A stretch of DNA of 42,668 bases. Origin: Mycobacteriaceae bacterium. GTDB lineage: Bacteria > Pseudomonadota > Gammaproteobacteria > Burkholderiales > Burkholderiaceae_D. The translations under genes were made by a program, and so were the position numbers. Shown one piece after another: positions 8,869 through 17,173 of the stretch; the first letter of the stretch is position 1; the number at the start of each line of letters is the position of its first letter. The stretch spans positions 1-42,668 of the forward strand of contig CAJCHO010000004.1 of the NCBI GenBank assembly GCA_903970145.1. Reading direction: 5' to 3'. The notes under the pieces were generated by a model. It had not been told where the DNA came from. It worked only from the letters and a program-made list of their open reading frames with translations, and ran no database searches.

Positions 8869-8886
8869 CGAAGGTGAACGCGACTC

Positions 8887-11800
8887 TCAGCCGGATGCGA
8901 CAGCGGGCTCGACCTTGCGCAGTCCGAGCACCTGGCCGTCGACTTTCATGAGCTGCTCGAATTCCGCGGCGGGAATCGCCTTCGAGAAGAGGAAACCCTG
9001 GAACTCGTCACAGCGATGGCGTCGCAGGATTTCGAGCTGGACTGCGGTCTCGACGCCTTCGGCCACCACTTTTAGGCCCATGGAGTGACCCATGGCGATG
9101 ATCGCCTGGGTAATCGCCAGATCGTTCGGGTCGACCGACAGATCGCGCACGAAGGCGCGATCGATCTTGACGGTATCGACCGGGAAGCGCTTTAAGTAGG
9201 CAAGTGACGAGTGGCCCGTGCCAAAGTCATCGATGGCCAGAGTAATGCCGCGCTTTTTGATCTTGTCGAGAATCACGAGTGCCTTCTCGGGACTGGTCAT
9301 CACCACGCTCTCGGTGATCTCGAATTCCAGCGCACCGGGGTCGTAGCCGGTCTCCTCAAGTATCCGGTCCAGATCGTCGAGTAGCCTGGTATCTTCAAAC
9401 TGCTGGGCCGAGAGGTTGATCGCAATCCGGATCGGCGTGATGCCGCCATCAAACCAGCTGCGCGCATCGCGACACGCGCCTTCGAGCACGAGCCGGCCGA
9501 TCGAGCCGATCAGGCCGACTTCCTCGGCAATACCGATGAAATCCCCCGGGAACAGAAGGCCGCGCTCCGGATGGCGCCAGCGCACCAGGGCCTCGGCACC
9601 GGCGACGCGGCCTGTCGCGATATTGACCTTGGGCTGGTAGAAGACTTCGAATTCGCGATGCGCGATGGCGTGGCGCAGCTGGGTTTCCAGGGCCAGCCGC
9701 TCGACGCTGTGCTCGTTCATCTCGTGGGAGTAGAACTGGTAGTTGTTGCGCCCCGAGGTCTTGGCGCGGTACATGGCGATATCGGCGTTTTTGAGTAGCG
9801 ACGCGCCGTCCTGCGCATCCTCCGGATAGATGGCGATGCCAATGCTGCCCGAGAGCTGGCACTCGTGGCCGTTCACGTTCATGGTCTGTGCCGCCACACC
9901 AAGAATCTTCTGGGCGATGTCGGCTAGCACCTGAGGACTCTCGAAGTGCTCGATCAAAAGCGTGAACTCGTCGCCACCCACGCGCGCAAAGCGATCGGCC
10001 TTGCGCAAGGCACCAAGTACGCGCTCGCTGACCTGGCGCAGCACCTCGTCACCGGCGTCATGACCCAGGGAATCGTTGATCACCTTGAAGCGGTCCAGAT
10101 CAAGATAGAGCACACCCAGGGAACCACCACCGCGTTTGGCGCGAACCAGGGCCCGCGCGAGTTCATGGTTAAACAAGAGGCGATTGGGTAGGCCCGTCAA
10201 TTCATCGTGATGGGCCAGATGCCGGATGCGCTCGGCCGCGGTGCGGCTCTCAATGGCGATCGCAGCAAGGTCCGTACAGATACCCGCAAGCTCCGCGCCG
10301 ATCAGGGCTGAACTCGCCGGCCCGCGGCTGTAGAGCGCCAGCGCTCCCAGCACCCCACCCTTGTTGCCAAAGATCGGCCAGGCGCGCACCGAATGGACTT
10401 GCACGGTACGCAGGAAGTCGCGCAGCGGGATATCGAGGGGATAGGCGTCCAGATCATCGATCACCACCGGCGAGGCGCTGCGCATCGCCTCGGCGCAGGG
10501 GCCGGCCGCCTCCTCCAATGGCCGATGCATGACCGCTGCCTGATAGTCCTCGGGCAACGACGGCGCGATCCCCAGCGCGTAGTGATTCCCGGTGGCGTCG
10601 AGCGTGACCATGGCGCAGATGGCGCCCGACGAGTAGGACTCGGCAAATTTCGAGATCGTCGTCAGGACACCCTTGAGTTCCGCCCCCGATGCGATTAGAT
10701 TCAGAATCAGATTCTGGTCGGCCAAGTGGCGCGCCTGGTAGCGACGGTCGCGCTCGCGGTGAATCATTTCCAGCGCGAACGACACCTCGTTGGCGAGCTG
10801 CTCGATGAGTGCCACGATGTCGGCGCGAAAGTATTCCTCTTCTTCCGAGAATACGCACAGCGCGCCGACTACTTCGTTTTCCTGGCGCAGCGGGAAGTAG
10901 GCGGCCGAGCCAAATGGTCCGATCTGGCTCGTCCCGGGACGCAGGCTCAGCGTGGCGCTGCCACGCAGTCGGTTGCGGATCTGGCTGGAGCCGGTGCGCA
11001 AAGCCGGGGTGAGCGAGCGAAACTCCTGGGATTCGCCGTGTTGAGCAACCAGCGTGAGTGCCGGCACTCCGGCGGCGCCTGCGTCGCGCGCGGCAATGAA
11101 CTGCACCGGCTCTGTATCCGCCTCAAAACGGGCCACCGCCGCGAGCTTCAGGCCGCCAAACTCGACACAGATCCCACAGAGTTCATCGAAGAGTTCGTCC
11201 TGGTCGACCACGCGCACGATGAGCTGACTGGTATGACTCAAGGCAGCATAGAGCTGGGTGATGCGCGCCATGCCGCCTTCGTAGCTGTCACGCTCCCGCA
11301 TGCGCGCCCTGGTGACGCGCACACACAGTAGCGCGGTCAATAGCGACGCCAGTGTGATCGAGACGATGACCGCGCTGCGCCCCAGACGCGCGGTTTCGCC
11401 AAGCGTCGCCGAGAAGCGTAATTCGAGTGGGGTCAGGCGCTGATTGATCTCGCCCAGGTCAACCAGGATCTGAGCTCGCTCGTCACCGCGTCCGCCGCCA
11501 CTTGGCAGCTGCTGCAGGCGGCCCGCCAGCATCGAGATTCTTTGCGTGTAGTCGTCACCCTCGGTCCAGATACTGATCGCCGTCTTCATCGGTTCCACGC
11601 CATGGAACCAGCGAAACAGGCGAATCATGCCGCCAACGTCGCTCGGATGAATGCCCAGCTCAAGAAAACCCAGGCGCGCCGCATCTTCGTCGGCGGTGCT
11701 CGCGAGGAGCGCGACGCGCGCCTTACGTGCGCCCTCGGGAATGGCGATTGCCTGCCAGTACTGCTCGAGATCGTCTTCCGTATGCGAAGTCGCGTATTGC

Positions 11801-12006
11801 GACAGGTAGAAGGCGGCATTCTTTTGCCCCTTCGAATACAGGCCCTCGCCAGCAACATAGGCGCGGATCGTCGACAAAAGCTCGAGACTGATCACGGCCA
11901 CGAGCCAGGTCACGAACAGCGCCGCGAGAATCGGGGCAACAATTCGCAACACGGACGGTGACGGATCTCCGGGTCGGGCGACTCCTTTTTGCTGCTGCAT
12001 CGCCAT
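8887..12006 (-). CDS. Membrane GAF-GAF-GGDEF-EAL c-di-GMP turnover protein
   Basis: This 1039-residue inner-membrane signalling protein has a transmembrane helix at about 20-42, a periplasmic sensor region to about 208 and a second helix at about 211-229. Two GAF-like domains follow (about 255-415 and 430-590), then GGDEF and EAL. The cyclase motif GGDEF at 677-681 is intact, with an inhibitory-site RKAD exactly five residues before it. The phosphodiesterase keeps EALVRW (805-810), DDFGTG (926-931) and AEGVE. Both activities could therefore work, with the sensor and GAF regions deciding the balance. An ATG six bases further in is also possible; the first has GGTGGAT upstream. It appears monocistronic, converging with the DUF6933 gene and lying downstream of the kinase gene on the same strand. 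Confidence 0.93.
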   Translation of the reverse strand: MAMQQQKGVARPGDPSPSVLRIVAPILAALFVTWLVAVISLELLSTIRAYVAGEGLYSKGQKNAAFYLSQYATSHTEDDLEQYWQAIAIPEGARKARVALLASTADEDAARLGFLELGIHPSDVGGMIRLFRWFHGVEPMKTAISIWTEGDDYTQRISMLAGRLQQLPSGGGRGDERAQILVDLGEINQRLTPLELRFSATLGETARLGRSAVIVSITLASLLTALLCVRVTRARMRERDSYEGGMARITQLYAALSHTSQLIVRVVDQDELFDELCGICVEFGGLKLAAVARFEADTEPVQFIAARDAGAAGVPALTLVAQHGESQEFRSLTPALRTGSSQIRNRLRGSATLSLRPGTSQIGPFGSAAYFPLRQENEVVGALCVFSEEEEYFRADIVALIEQLANEVSFALEMIHRERDRRYQARHLADQNLILNLIASGAELKGVLTTISKFAESYSSGAICAMVTLDATGNHYALGIAPSLPEDYQAAVMHRPLEEAAGPCAEAMRSASPVVIDDLDAYPLDIPLRDFLRTVQVHSVRAWPIFGNKGGVLGALALYSRGPASSALIGAELAGICTDLAAIAIESRTAAERIRHLAHHDELTGLPNRLLFNHELARALVRAKRGGGSLGVLYLDLDRFKVINDSLGHDAGDEVLRQVSERVLGALRKADRFARVGGDEFTLLIEHFESPQVLADIAQKILGVAAQTMNVNGHECQLSGSIGIAIYPEDAQDGASLLKNADIAMYRAKTSGRNNYQFYSHEMNEHSVERLALETQLRHAIAHREFEVFYQPKVNIATGRVAGAEALVRWRHPERGLLFPGDFIGIAEEVGLIGSIGRLVLEGACRDARSWFDGGITPIRIAINLSAQQFEDTRLLDDLDRILEETGYDPGALEFEITESVVMTSPEKALVILDKIKKRGITLAIDDFGTGHSSLAYLKRFPVDTVKIDRAFVRDLSVDPNDLAITQAIIAMGHSMGLKVVAEGVETAVQLEILRRHRCDEFQGFLFSKAIPAAEFEQLMKVDGQVLGLRKVEPAVASG

Positions 12007-12323
12007 CAGCTATCCACCTATCGGCCACCGCCCGCTGGCCGTGCGGTTCGCGCGTTGTCCTGGATTCGTCAAGCTACGGCGGGTCTCGCCGCGCCTTCGC
12101 GCAAAAATGCGCCCAGCCTCTCCAAGCAGGCCTAGAGAGACTGCCACCTCTATGCATATAACTGTACCCCTGCTACTGGGGGTAACCACTCCTTTCGTGC
12201 ACGCCTTGCCACACAAGCGTGGTCAAGGAGCTTGTCTGATACGCCCTGATTCGGCTTTCTCGCTCCCGGGCCGGAGCAGAGGCACTCAAGCGCAGGAGCG
12301 TGCGGCCGGCAATTGGCCGCGCC
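12007..12323. other. Intergenic region with a hairpin after the kinase gene
   Basis: No gene is supported here. GCGGCC (12302-12307) and GGCCGC (12315-12320) form a short stem just past the kinase stop and could end transcription of the four-gene cluster, although there is no T-run. The rest should contain the promoter of the GGDEF-EAL gene. Confidence 0.4.
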
Positions 12324-14681
12324 TTACAGCTTTGCCAGCAATTCCCTGGCGCGCTGCACGAGGAAGATATTGGGCAAAAAACGCCAGAGATAGACGAGGA
12401 GCACCCCGATCAGAAACACCCCAAATATCGAGAATCGCAGCATGAGCGGGATGAAGAGGACCGAGCCCACGAGTGCGACCAGCACCCGTGAGTCAAGCCA
12501 GCCGGAGTTGGCGATGCGGCGCGCCTCAAGCCGGTCCAGCAGGTCGCGCAGGCGGATCGCGACAGGCTCGGGACGCACGGCGAGCTTGCGTAACTCAAGC
12601 CACTGCGCGTCGCCGCGCGGCGACGCACGCACTTCTGTGAGTAGCTCGAAATATCGCTGCAGATCGCCTCGCAAGGCGTCACAGTTCTCACTCAGGTAGA
12701 GGGTGCGCTGGCGCGCGTGACGCAAGCGCATGACAATCTCTTCGACATCCCGGGTGAGGGTCTGCTCTTCATTGGCGGCATTCTCGCGTGCCAGATCGAG
12801 CGCCTTCTGCTGGCGCTGTGCGAGCTTGCGCGCCTCTGGCAGGAGCGACTCGAACACCATCAGACCGATCGCGTCCATCCCGGCCGGGTCGCCCAGTGCG
12901 ATGAGCCAATCGCAGTGCACCACGAGCTCGACACGTTCGGCGACCAGACGGGTCCGCAAGCGCTCGGACCATGAATGGTCATAAAGACTCGCGATCAGGC
13001 GCGGATGCATCGCAACCAGCGCGGGCGGGCCGTCCTCGAACTGGTTTTGCACCAGGTCGTCGAAATTGACTACCTCCCCGGGCACGCGCGCCGGGGTATG
13101 GTCACGCAGCACCGCCCTTTGCCGATTCCAGCCGGCATCGAAAGCATCGACCAGTTCGCGCCAGCGCCGATCGATCTGACCGAGCTCGCTGTGGCCGGCC
13201 TCGCCAAAGCGCGTAAGCACCTTTTTCTGGTAGAGCTCATCGATCCAGCGTGCCGCATCGGCATCGCCCTTCAAGGCGAGGTTGGTGCGCGCAAGAATGT
13301 CGGGAATCTCGACTTTTTCGCCGCGCCAGACAGCCGGGAGGCCCGGTGCCAGGTGCAGGATCAGGCGCAGGAGCTGCTCATCAACCGCAAGGCGCTGGTC
13401 ATATTGCATCTCCAGCATCAGCCGGACCGTGTTCTGATCCTTCTGGATATCGCGAAACCACGAAATCAGCTGCCCGCTCAGAAGGTCCTTGAGCCCCAAC
13501 TGCCAGTGACGCGACAAGGCCAGGGCAAGATGTTCGGCGCTCGCGCAGCGCTCTTCGGCCAGATGGTAAGGCTCGACAAACCGGGCACCCGGATCTTCTT
13601 CCATCGGCTCGGGCAAGAGCGGATCGGCGGCGAGCCAGCGCGCGATTTCCTGATCGCCCCAGCGCCGCTCCGGATCGCGCAGCAGAAGGCCACGTACGAG
13701 CTTACGAATCTCGCGATCCGCAAGCTCGCTCGTATTGATGCTGCGCGTGGTGAGCTGATGCAGGATCACCGCATCTGATAGCCCGGCGAATGGATGGCGA
13801 CCAAGGGACGCCTCAAGCAGGATCATGCCGAGTGCCCAGTAGTCGACTTTGCCGTCGATCACCCCGGAAAGACTTTCGGGCGAGGCGTAATGGAGCGTGC
13901 GCGCCGCGCCGGTAAAACGCTGGGTCATGGTGAGAACCGCGGCAATCCCGAAGTCAGCCAGAACCACGGCCAGCGGTTGCCGCGCGCGCACCAGAACATT
14001 GTCAGGTTTTAGGTCACGGTGCACGAGACCGGCGGCATGCACGGCGGCAATCGCCGCAGCGATCTGCCGGGCAATTTCGCGCACCGTCTCGGTTTCGAGC
14101 GGTCCCTGTGCCAGAAGCTCGCGCAGCGAACCGAAACGGCACAGCTCCATGAGCTCATAGGCGTGGCCCTGCGAGTTGCCTGATTCGAGTACTGCCACCC
14201 GGAAGTCCGGCGAAATGCCGGTCACGCGTTGCTGCACCTCGACGCTCGGCTGGATACCCTGGCGGTATACCTTGGCAACGCATTCAGTGCCGTCGGCGAT
14301 CGATGCGATGAGGAGAATGTCCGCCTCCGATCCCTGCGCGGGAAAGGCCCGCACCAGACGAAAACGCTCGCGCAGGGCCGCCGGCAGGCTGATGAGGCTG
14401 TCCGCAGCGCGCGCTATCGTCTGGCCATGAGCGAGATGCCGGTTGCAGTAAAGACAGGTGTCGCTATCCGGCGGATTCGCCTGACCGCAGTCCTCGTAGG
14501 GACACACCACACTCGCCGCAGCGGGTGTTGCGCTTCTCACTTCTTCAACGAGCGGGCTCGCCGGTTCTTCTTTCTTGACGAGGTCGAGCCCGAAAAGGAG
14601 TGTGCCGCAGGAGCAGCGCATTACGTCGACTGCGTTTTCGCTGGCGCAGGTCGGGCAGATTCGGATGTAGTCGCTACTCAC
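12324..14681 (-). CDS. Zinc-ribbon Ser/Thr protein kinase with C-terminal membrane anchor
   Basis: This 785-residue protein opens with two zinc ribbons (Cys9, Cys12, Cys23, Cys25 and Cys60, Cys65, Cys76, Cys79). The Hanks-type kinase domain spans about 107-360 and has Lys137 in CVAKVY, HRDLKPDN at 221-228, DFG at 243-245 and SPE at 267-269. The glycine-rich loop is loose (AFPAQGSEAD), but the catalytic residues are present. A long middle region of unknown fold is followed by two close hydrophobic segments at about 733-769, so the protein is probably tethered to the inner membrane with the kinase inside. It starts at GTG directly after the TAG of the radical SAM gene, with GGAGG just upstream, as the last gene of the cluster. 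Its substrate may be a partner protein from the same cluster. Confidence 0.9.
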   Translation of the reverse strand: MSSDYIRICPTCASENAVDVMRCSCGTLLFGLDLVKKEEPASPLVEEVRSATPAAASVVCPYEDCGQANPPDSDTCLYCNRHLAHGQTIARAADSLISLPAALRERFRLVRAFPAQGSEADILLIASIADGTECVAKVYRQGIQPSVEVQQRVTGISPDFRVAVLESGNSQGHAYELMELCRFGSLRELLAQGPLETETVREIARQIAAAIAAVHAAGLVHRDLKPDNVLVRARQPLAVVLADFGIAAVLTMTQRFTGAARTLHYASPESLSGVIDGKVDYWALGMILLEASLGRHPFAGLSDAVILHQLTTRSINTSELADREIRKLVRGLLLRDPERRWGDQEIARWLAADPLLPEPMEEDPGARFVEPYHLAEERCASAEHLALALSRHWQLGLKDLLSGQLISWFRDIQKDQNTVRLMLEMQYDQRLAVDEQLLRLILHLAPGLPAVWRGEKVEIPDILARTNLALKGDADAARWIDELYQKKVLTRFGEAGHSELGQIDRRWRELVDAFDAGWNRQRAVLRDHTPARVPGEVVNFDDLVQNQFEDGPPALVAMHPRLIASLYDHSWSERLRTRLVAERVELVVHCDWLIALGDPAGMDAIGLMVFESLLPEARKLAQRQQKALDLARENAANEEQTLTRDVEEIVMRLRHARQRTLYLSENCDALRGDLQRYFELLTEVRASPRGDAQWLELRKLAVRPEPVAIRLRDLLDRLEARRIANSGWLDSRVLVALVGSVLFIPLMLRFSIFGVFLIGVLLVYLWRFLPNIFLVQRARELLAKL

Positions 14682-15338
14682 CTACTGCCTCCAGGAGACC
14701 TCGCCGAACTTAATCCCGCGCTCCCGGCAGGCCTTCTCCAGCGCCGCCATGTCGCCGCGCGCCGGGATGCCGATATACCAGACTCGCCCCGCCTCGACGA
14801 GCGTCTGGATACGCTTTCCGAAACTGTCAGCGGCAGCGTCGATAAATGGCAGAAAGCGTTCGCGCCCGAGATCACTCAGGGGCACCAGGGACTGGTTCGA
14901 CGAGCCGCGCCACAATTGCGTGATCGGCAGGTTCTCGACATAGGGCTCGGCGATGATCGCATCCAGCAGCTCCAGAATGCCGGCGTGGCGCCCTCTTAAG
15001 CGTGTAAGCGGATAGCCGCTGTAGCAAAGGATGTCGAACTTGTGATCGAGCGCAGCGCGCCACTGATGCAGTGCCTTCAGAAGCGCTCTTAAGGCCTGTG
15101 GCTGATCGAAGGGCTCGCCCCCCGAAATCGTCACCCCATCGAAGCCACCCGCAGCGACCTCCCGACACCAGGTCAAGAGCCGCGCCACCGTGATCTCGCG
15201 TCCCGGATCCTTCGCCCAGGTGTCCTGCGACACGCAGCCCTTGCAGCCGATGCCGCAGCCCTGGACCCAGATGCCGATGCGTTGCCCGGGGCCAAGAACC
15301 GTCACCGGAAAATGCGCCTTGTTGACCGCAATCTTCAT
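14682..15338 (-). CDS. Small NrdG/PflA-like radical SAM protein
   Basis: This 218-residue protein has the iron-sulfur motif C-x3-C-x2-C at Cys28, Cys32 and Cys35, in QGCGIGCKGCVSQDTW. The aromatic residue normally found between the last two cysteines is not in its usual place. SAM-binding TISGGEPF lies near residue 75 and DILCYSGY near 110. The short barrel resembles glycyl-radical activating enzymes such as NrdG and PflA, which abstract a hydrogen from a partner protein. No NrdD, PFL or other glycyl-radical enzyme is encoded in the window. The ATG overlaps the AAA+ gene stop by four bases and the kinase GTG follows the stop with no gap, so it is locked into the cluster. The partner and reaction are unknown; peptide or protein modification is one possibility. 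Confidence 0.88.
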   Translation of the reverse strand: MKIAVNKAHFPVTVLGPGQRIGIWVQGCGIGCKGCVSQDTWAKDPGREITVARLLTWCREVAAGGFDGVTISGGEPFDQPQALRALLKALHQWRAALDHKFDILCYSGYPLTRLRGRHAGILELLDAIIAEPYVENLPITQLWRGSSNQSLVPLSDLGRERFLPFIDAAADSFGKRIQTLVEAGRVWYIGIPARGDMAALEKACRERGIKFGEVSWRQ

Positions 15339-17173
15339 GTGGCCGCAACCGCGAGACTGATCACCCTGTCGGTCTCGACGATGCCGGTGATGGCGAGTTC
15401 GCGCTTGCCGGCAAGCGTCTCTTCAAAAAGCGCGCGCGACAGGGGATTGATCAGGACCGATTCGAGATAATTGCCAATGCCGCGGCCGCCATTGGACAGA
15501 TCGGTGGTGCAGCGCTTTAGTAGTTCGGCGCGCATGTCAGCCGAGACCGTGAGCGTCAGGCGGAACTCGTCGAGCAGACGCTGTGCCACGTTTTTCAGCA
15601 TGCCGTCGAAGATCTGCACGGCCACTTCAGGAGTAATGAAATTGAAGACAACGATATTGTCGCCGATGCGATTGAGGATTTCGGGACGCGACAGGCGAAA
15701 TTTGAAATAGTCTCCGATCGCCTCGCGCACCCGCACTTCGACCGTCCCGTAGGGATCCCCCGGGCGCACGTTCTGCACCCGCCGGCCCTGGCTGTCCTCC
15801 ACATAGATCCCGAGATTCGAGGTGAAGACGATGATCGCCTCGGAGAAGTAAGCCGTATCGCCGCGCCCATCCGTCAGCCGTCCGTCCTCGAGAATCTGCA
15901 GGAACTTGTCGAGAATCCGCGGATGCGCTTTCTCGATCTCGTCAAAGAGAATCACCGAAAAGGGCTTCTCGCGCACCGCATTGGTGAGCTCCCCGCCGGC
16001 ATCAAAGCCGATGTAGCCCGGCGGCGCGCCGAGCAGCCGGGCACTGGTGTGCTCTTCGGCAAATTCACTCATATCAAAGCGCAGATAGGCGCGCTCATCG
16101 CCAAACACCAGTTGCGTGAGGGTCTTAGCGAGTTCAGTCTTGCCGACCCCGGTCGGTCCCGCGAAGAACAGCACTCCGCGCGGACGGTTGCTACCCGAGC
16201 GCGCCTGGGCACCGGTCAATCCCATCACCGAGCGTTTTAAGATATCGAGGGTCTTGACCACCGCCGCTCGCTGGCCCTTGACGCGCTCTTCGATCAGAGC
16301 CTGGGCGCCGCGCACTTTTTCGCGCAGGTAGTCCTTCTTCCAGGGATTATCGAGGGCACCGACCTTGTAGCAGCGCACCGCATCGTCGATCGCCCTGATG
16401 CCCAGACCCGATCGACTGGCAAGCTCGGTAATGTCGGCCAGCCCCGTCAGGGTCATGGCCTCGGTGCTCTCGCTAAAGCTCTTTAGAAACTGCGCGCGCG
16501 CCGCCTCGCTCGCCTCGCCATAGCCCGCAAAAAGCGGCGCCAGCTGGCGCGCAGCCGCCTCGCGCATCTCGTAGTCGGGTCGAGCGATCACCAGACTCGC
16601 GACGCGCTCGCTATCGAGCGCGTACCAGGATGGCAGATCCTGGGGCCGGTTGACGAGCCAGAGGAGTGGATTAAATAGCGGCAGGCCCTTCCCGTCCTTG
16701 GGAACCATCGCTGCGGCATACAGCGAGAGCTTTTCGCAGGCGACAAAAAAGCGATGCTCACCCTCGGAAAGATGATCGGGCGCGCGCGCCAGCCGCGAGG
16801 CAAAGTCGAGCACCAGGGCGCAGCGCGCCTCGCGCTGGCTCGTCATGGTCTTGATCAGATTGCCAAGCGACTCCAGGCTCATTATCTGGCTGCCAGCGCT
16901 GAGCTTCAGATCGAAGAGGCGCTCCGCCAGCTCGCGATTGGCCGCTTCATTGGGATAGGTGCGCAGACCATCGGCGGGATCGAACACCAACAGACACTGA
17001 AAGCCCTGCCGCGACAGGCAGGCCCAGAGAGCGCGCAGCAGCGGCACCAGCGCCGGACCACTATCGAGGTTGACCAGAAAACTGTCGCGAATATTGCCCG
17101 AGACCACAAACTGCGAGCGGATCGGCAAGAGTCGCTCGAGATCTCCAATCCACCGCGCCTGGGCAAAGCTCAT
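15335..17173 (-). CDS. ClpB/ClpA D2-like AAA+ ATPase
   Basis: This 612-residue protein has a C-terminal half that is a Clp/Hsp100 D2-type AAA+ module. Walker A is GPTGVGKT at 339-346, the pore loop is APPGYIGF near 386, and Walker B is VILFDEIEKAHP at 407-418. A sensor segment IIVFTSN, an arginine-finger region with RPEILNRIG and the C-terminal small domain follow. The intact pore-loop tyrosine suggests protein threading or remodelling. The N-terminal half (1-290) lacks a Walker A motif but has GNIRDSFLVN and hydrophobic LLVFDP and ALVLDFA strands, like a degenerate ATPase fold. No ClpP-binding IGL loop is apparent, so remodelling rather than degradation is more likely. It overlaps both neighbours by four bases, so all are co-translated. 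Confidence 0.92.
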   Translation of the reverse strand: MSFAQARWIGDLERLLPIRSQFVVSGNIRDSFLVNLDSGPALVPLLRALWACLSRQGFQCLLVFDPADGLRTYPNEAANRELAERLFDLKLSAGSQIMSLESLGNLIKTMTSQREARCALVLDFASRLARAPDHLSEGEHRFFVACEKLSLYAAAMVPKDGKGLPLFNPLLWLVNRPQDLPSWYALDSERVASLVIARPDYEMREAAARQLAPLFAGYGEASEAARAQFLKSFSESTEAMTLTGLADITELASRSGLGIRAIDDAVRCYKVGALDNPWKKDYLREKVRGAQALIEERVKGQRAAVVKTLDILKRSVMGLTGAQARSGSNRPRGVLFFAGPTGVGKTELAKTLTQLVFGDERAYLRFDMSEFAEEHTSARLLGAPPGYIGFDAGGELTNAVREKPFSVILFDEIEKAHPRILDKFLQILEDGRLTDGRGDTAYFSEAIIVFTSNLGIYVEDSQGRRVQNVRPGDPYGTVEVRVREAIGDYFKFRLSRPEILNRIGDNIVVFNFITPEVAVQIFDGMLKNVAQRLLDEFRLTLTVSADMRAELLKRCTTDLSNGGRGIGNYLESVLINPLSRALFEETLAGKRELAITGIVETDRVISLAVAAT

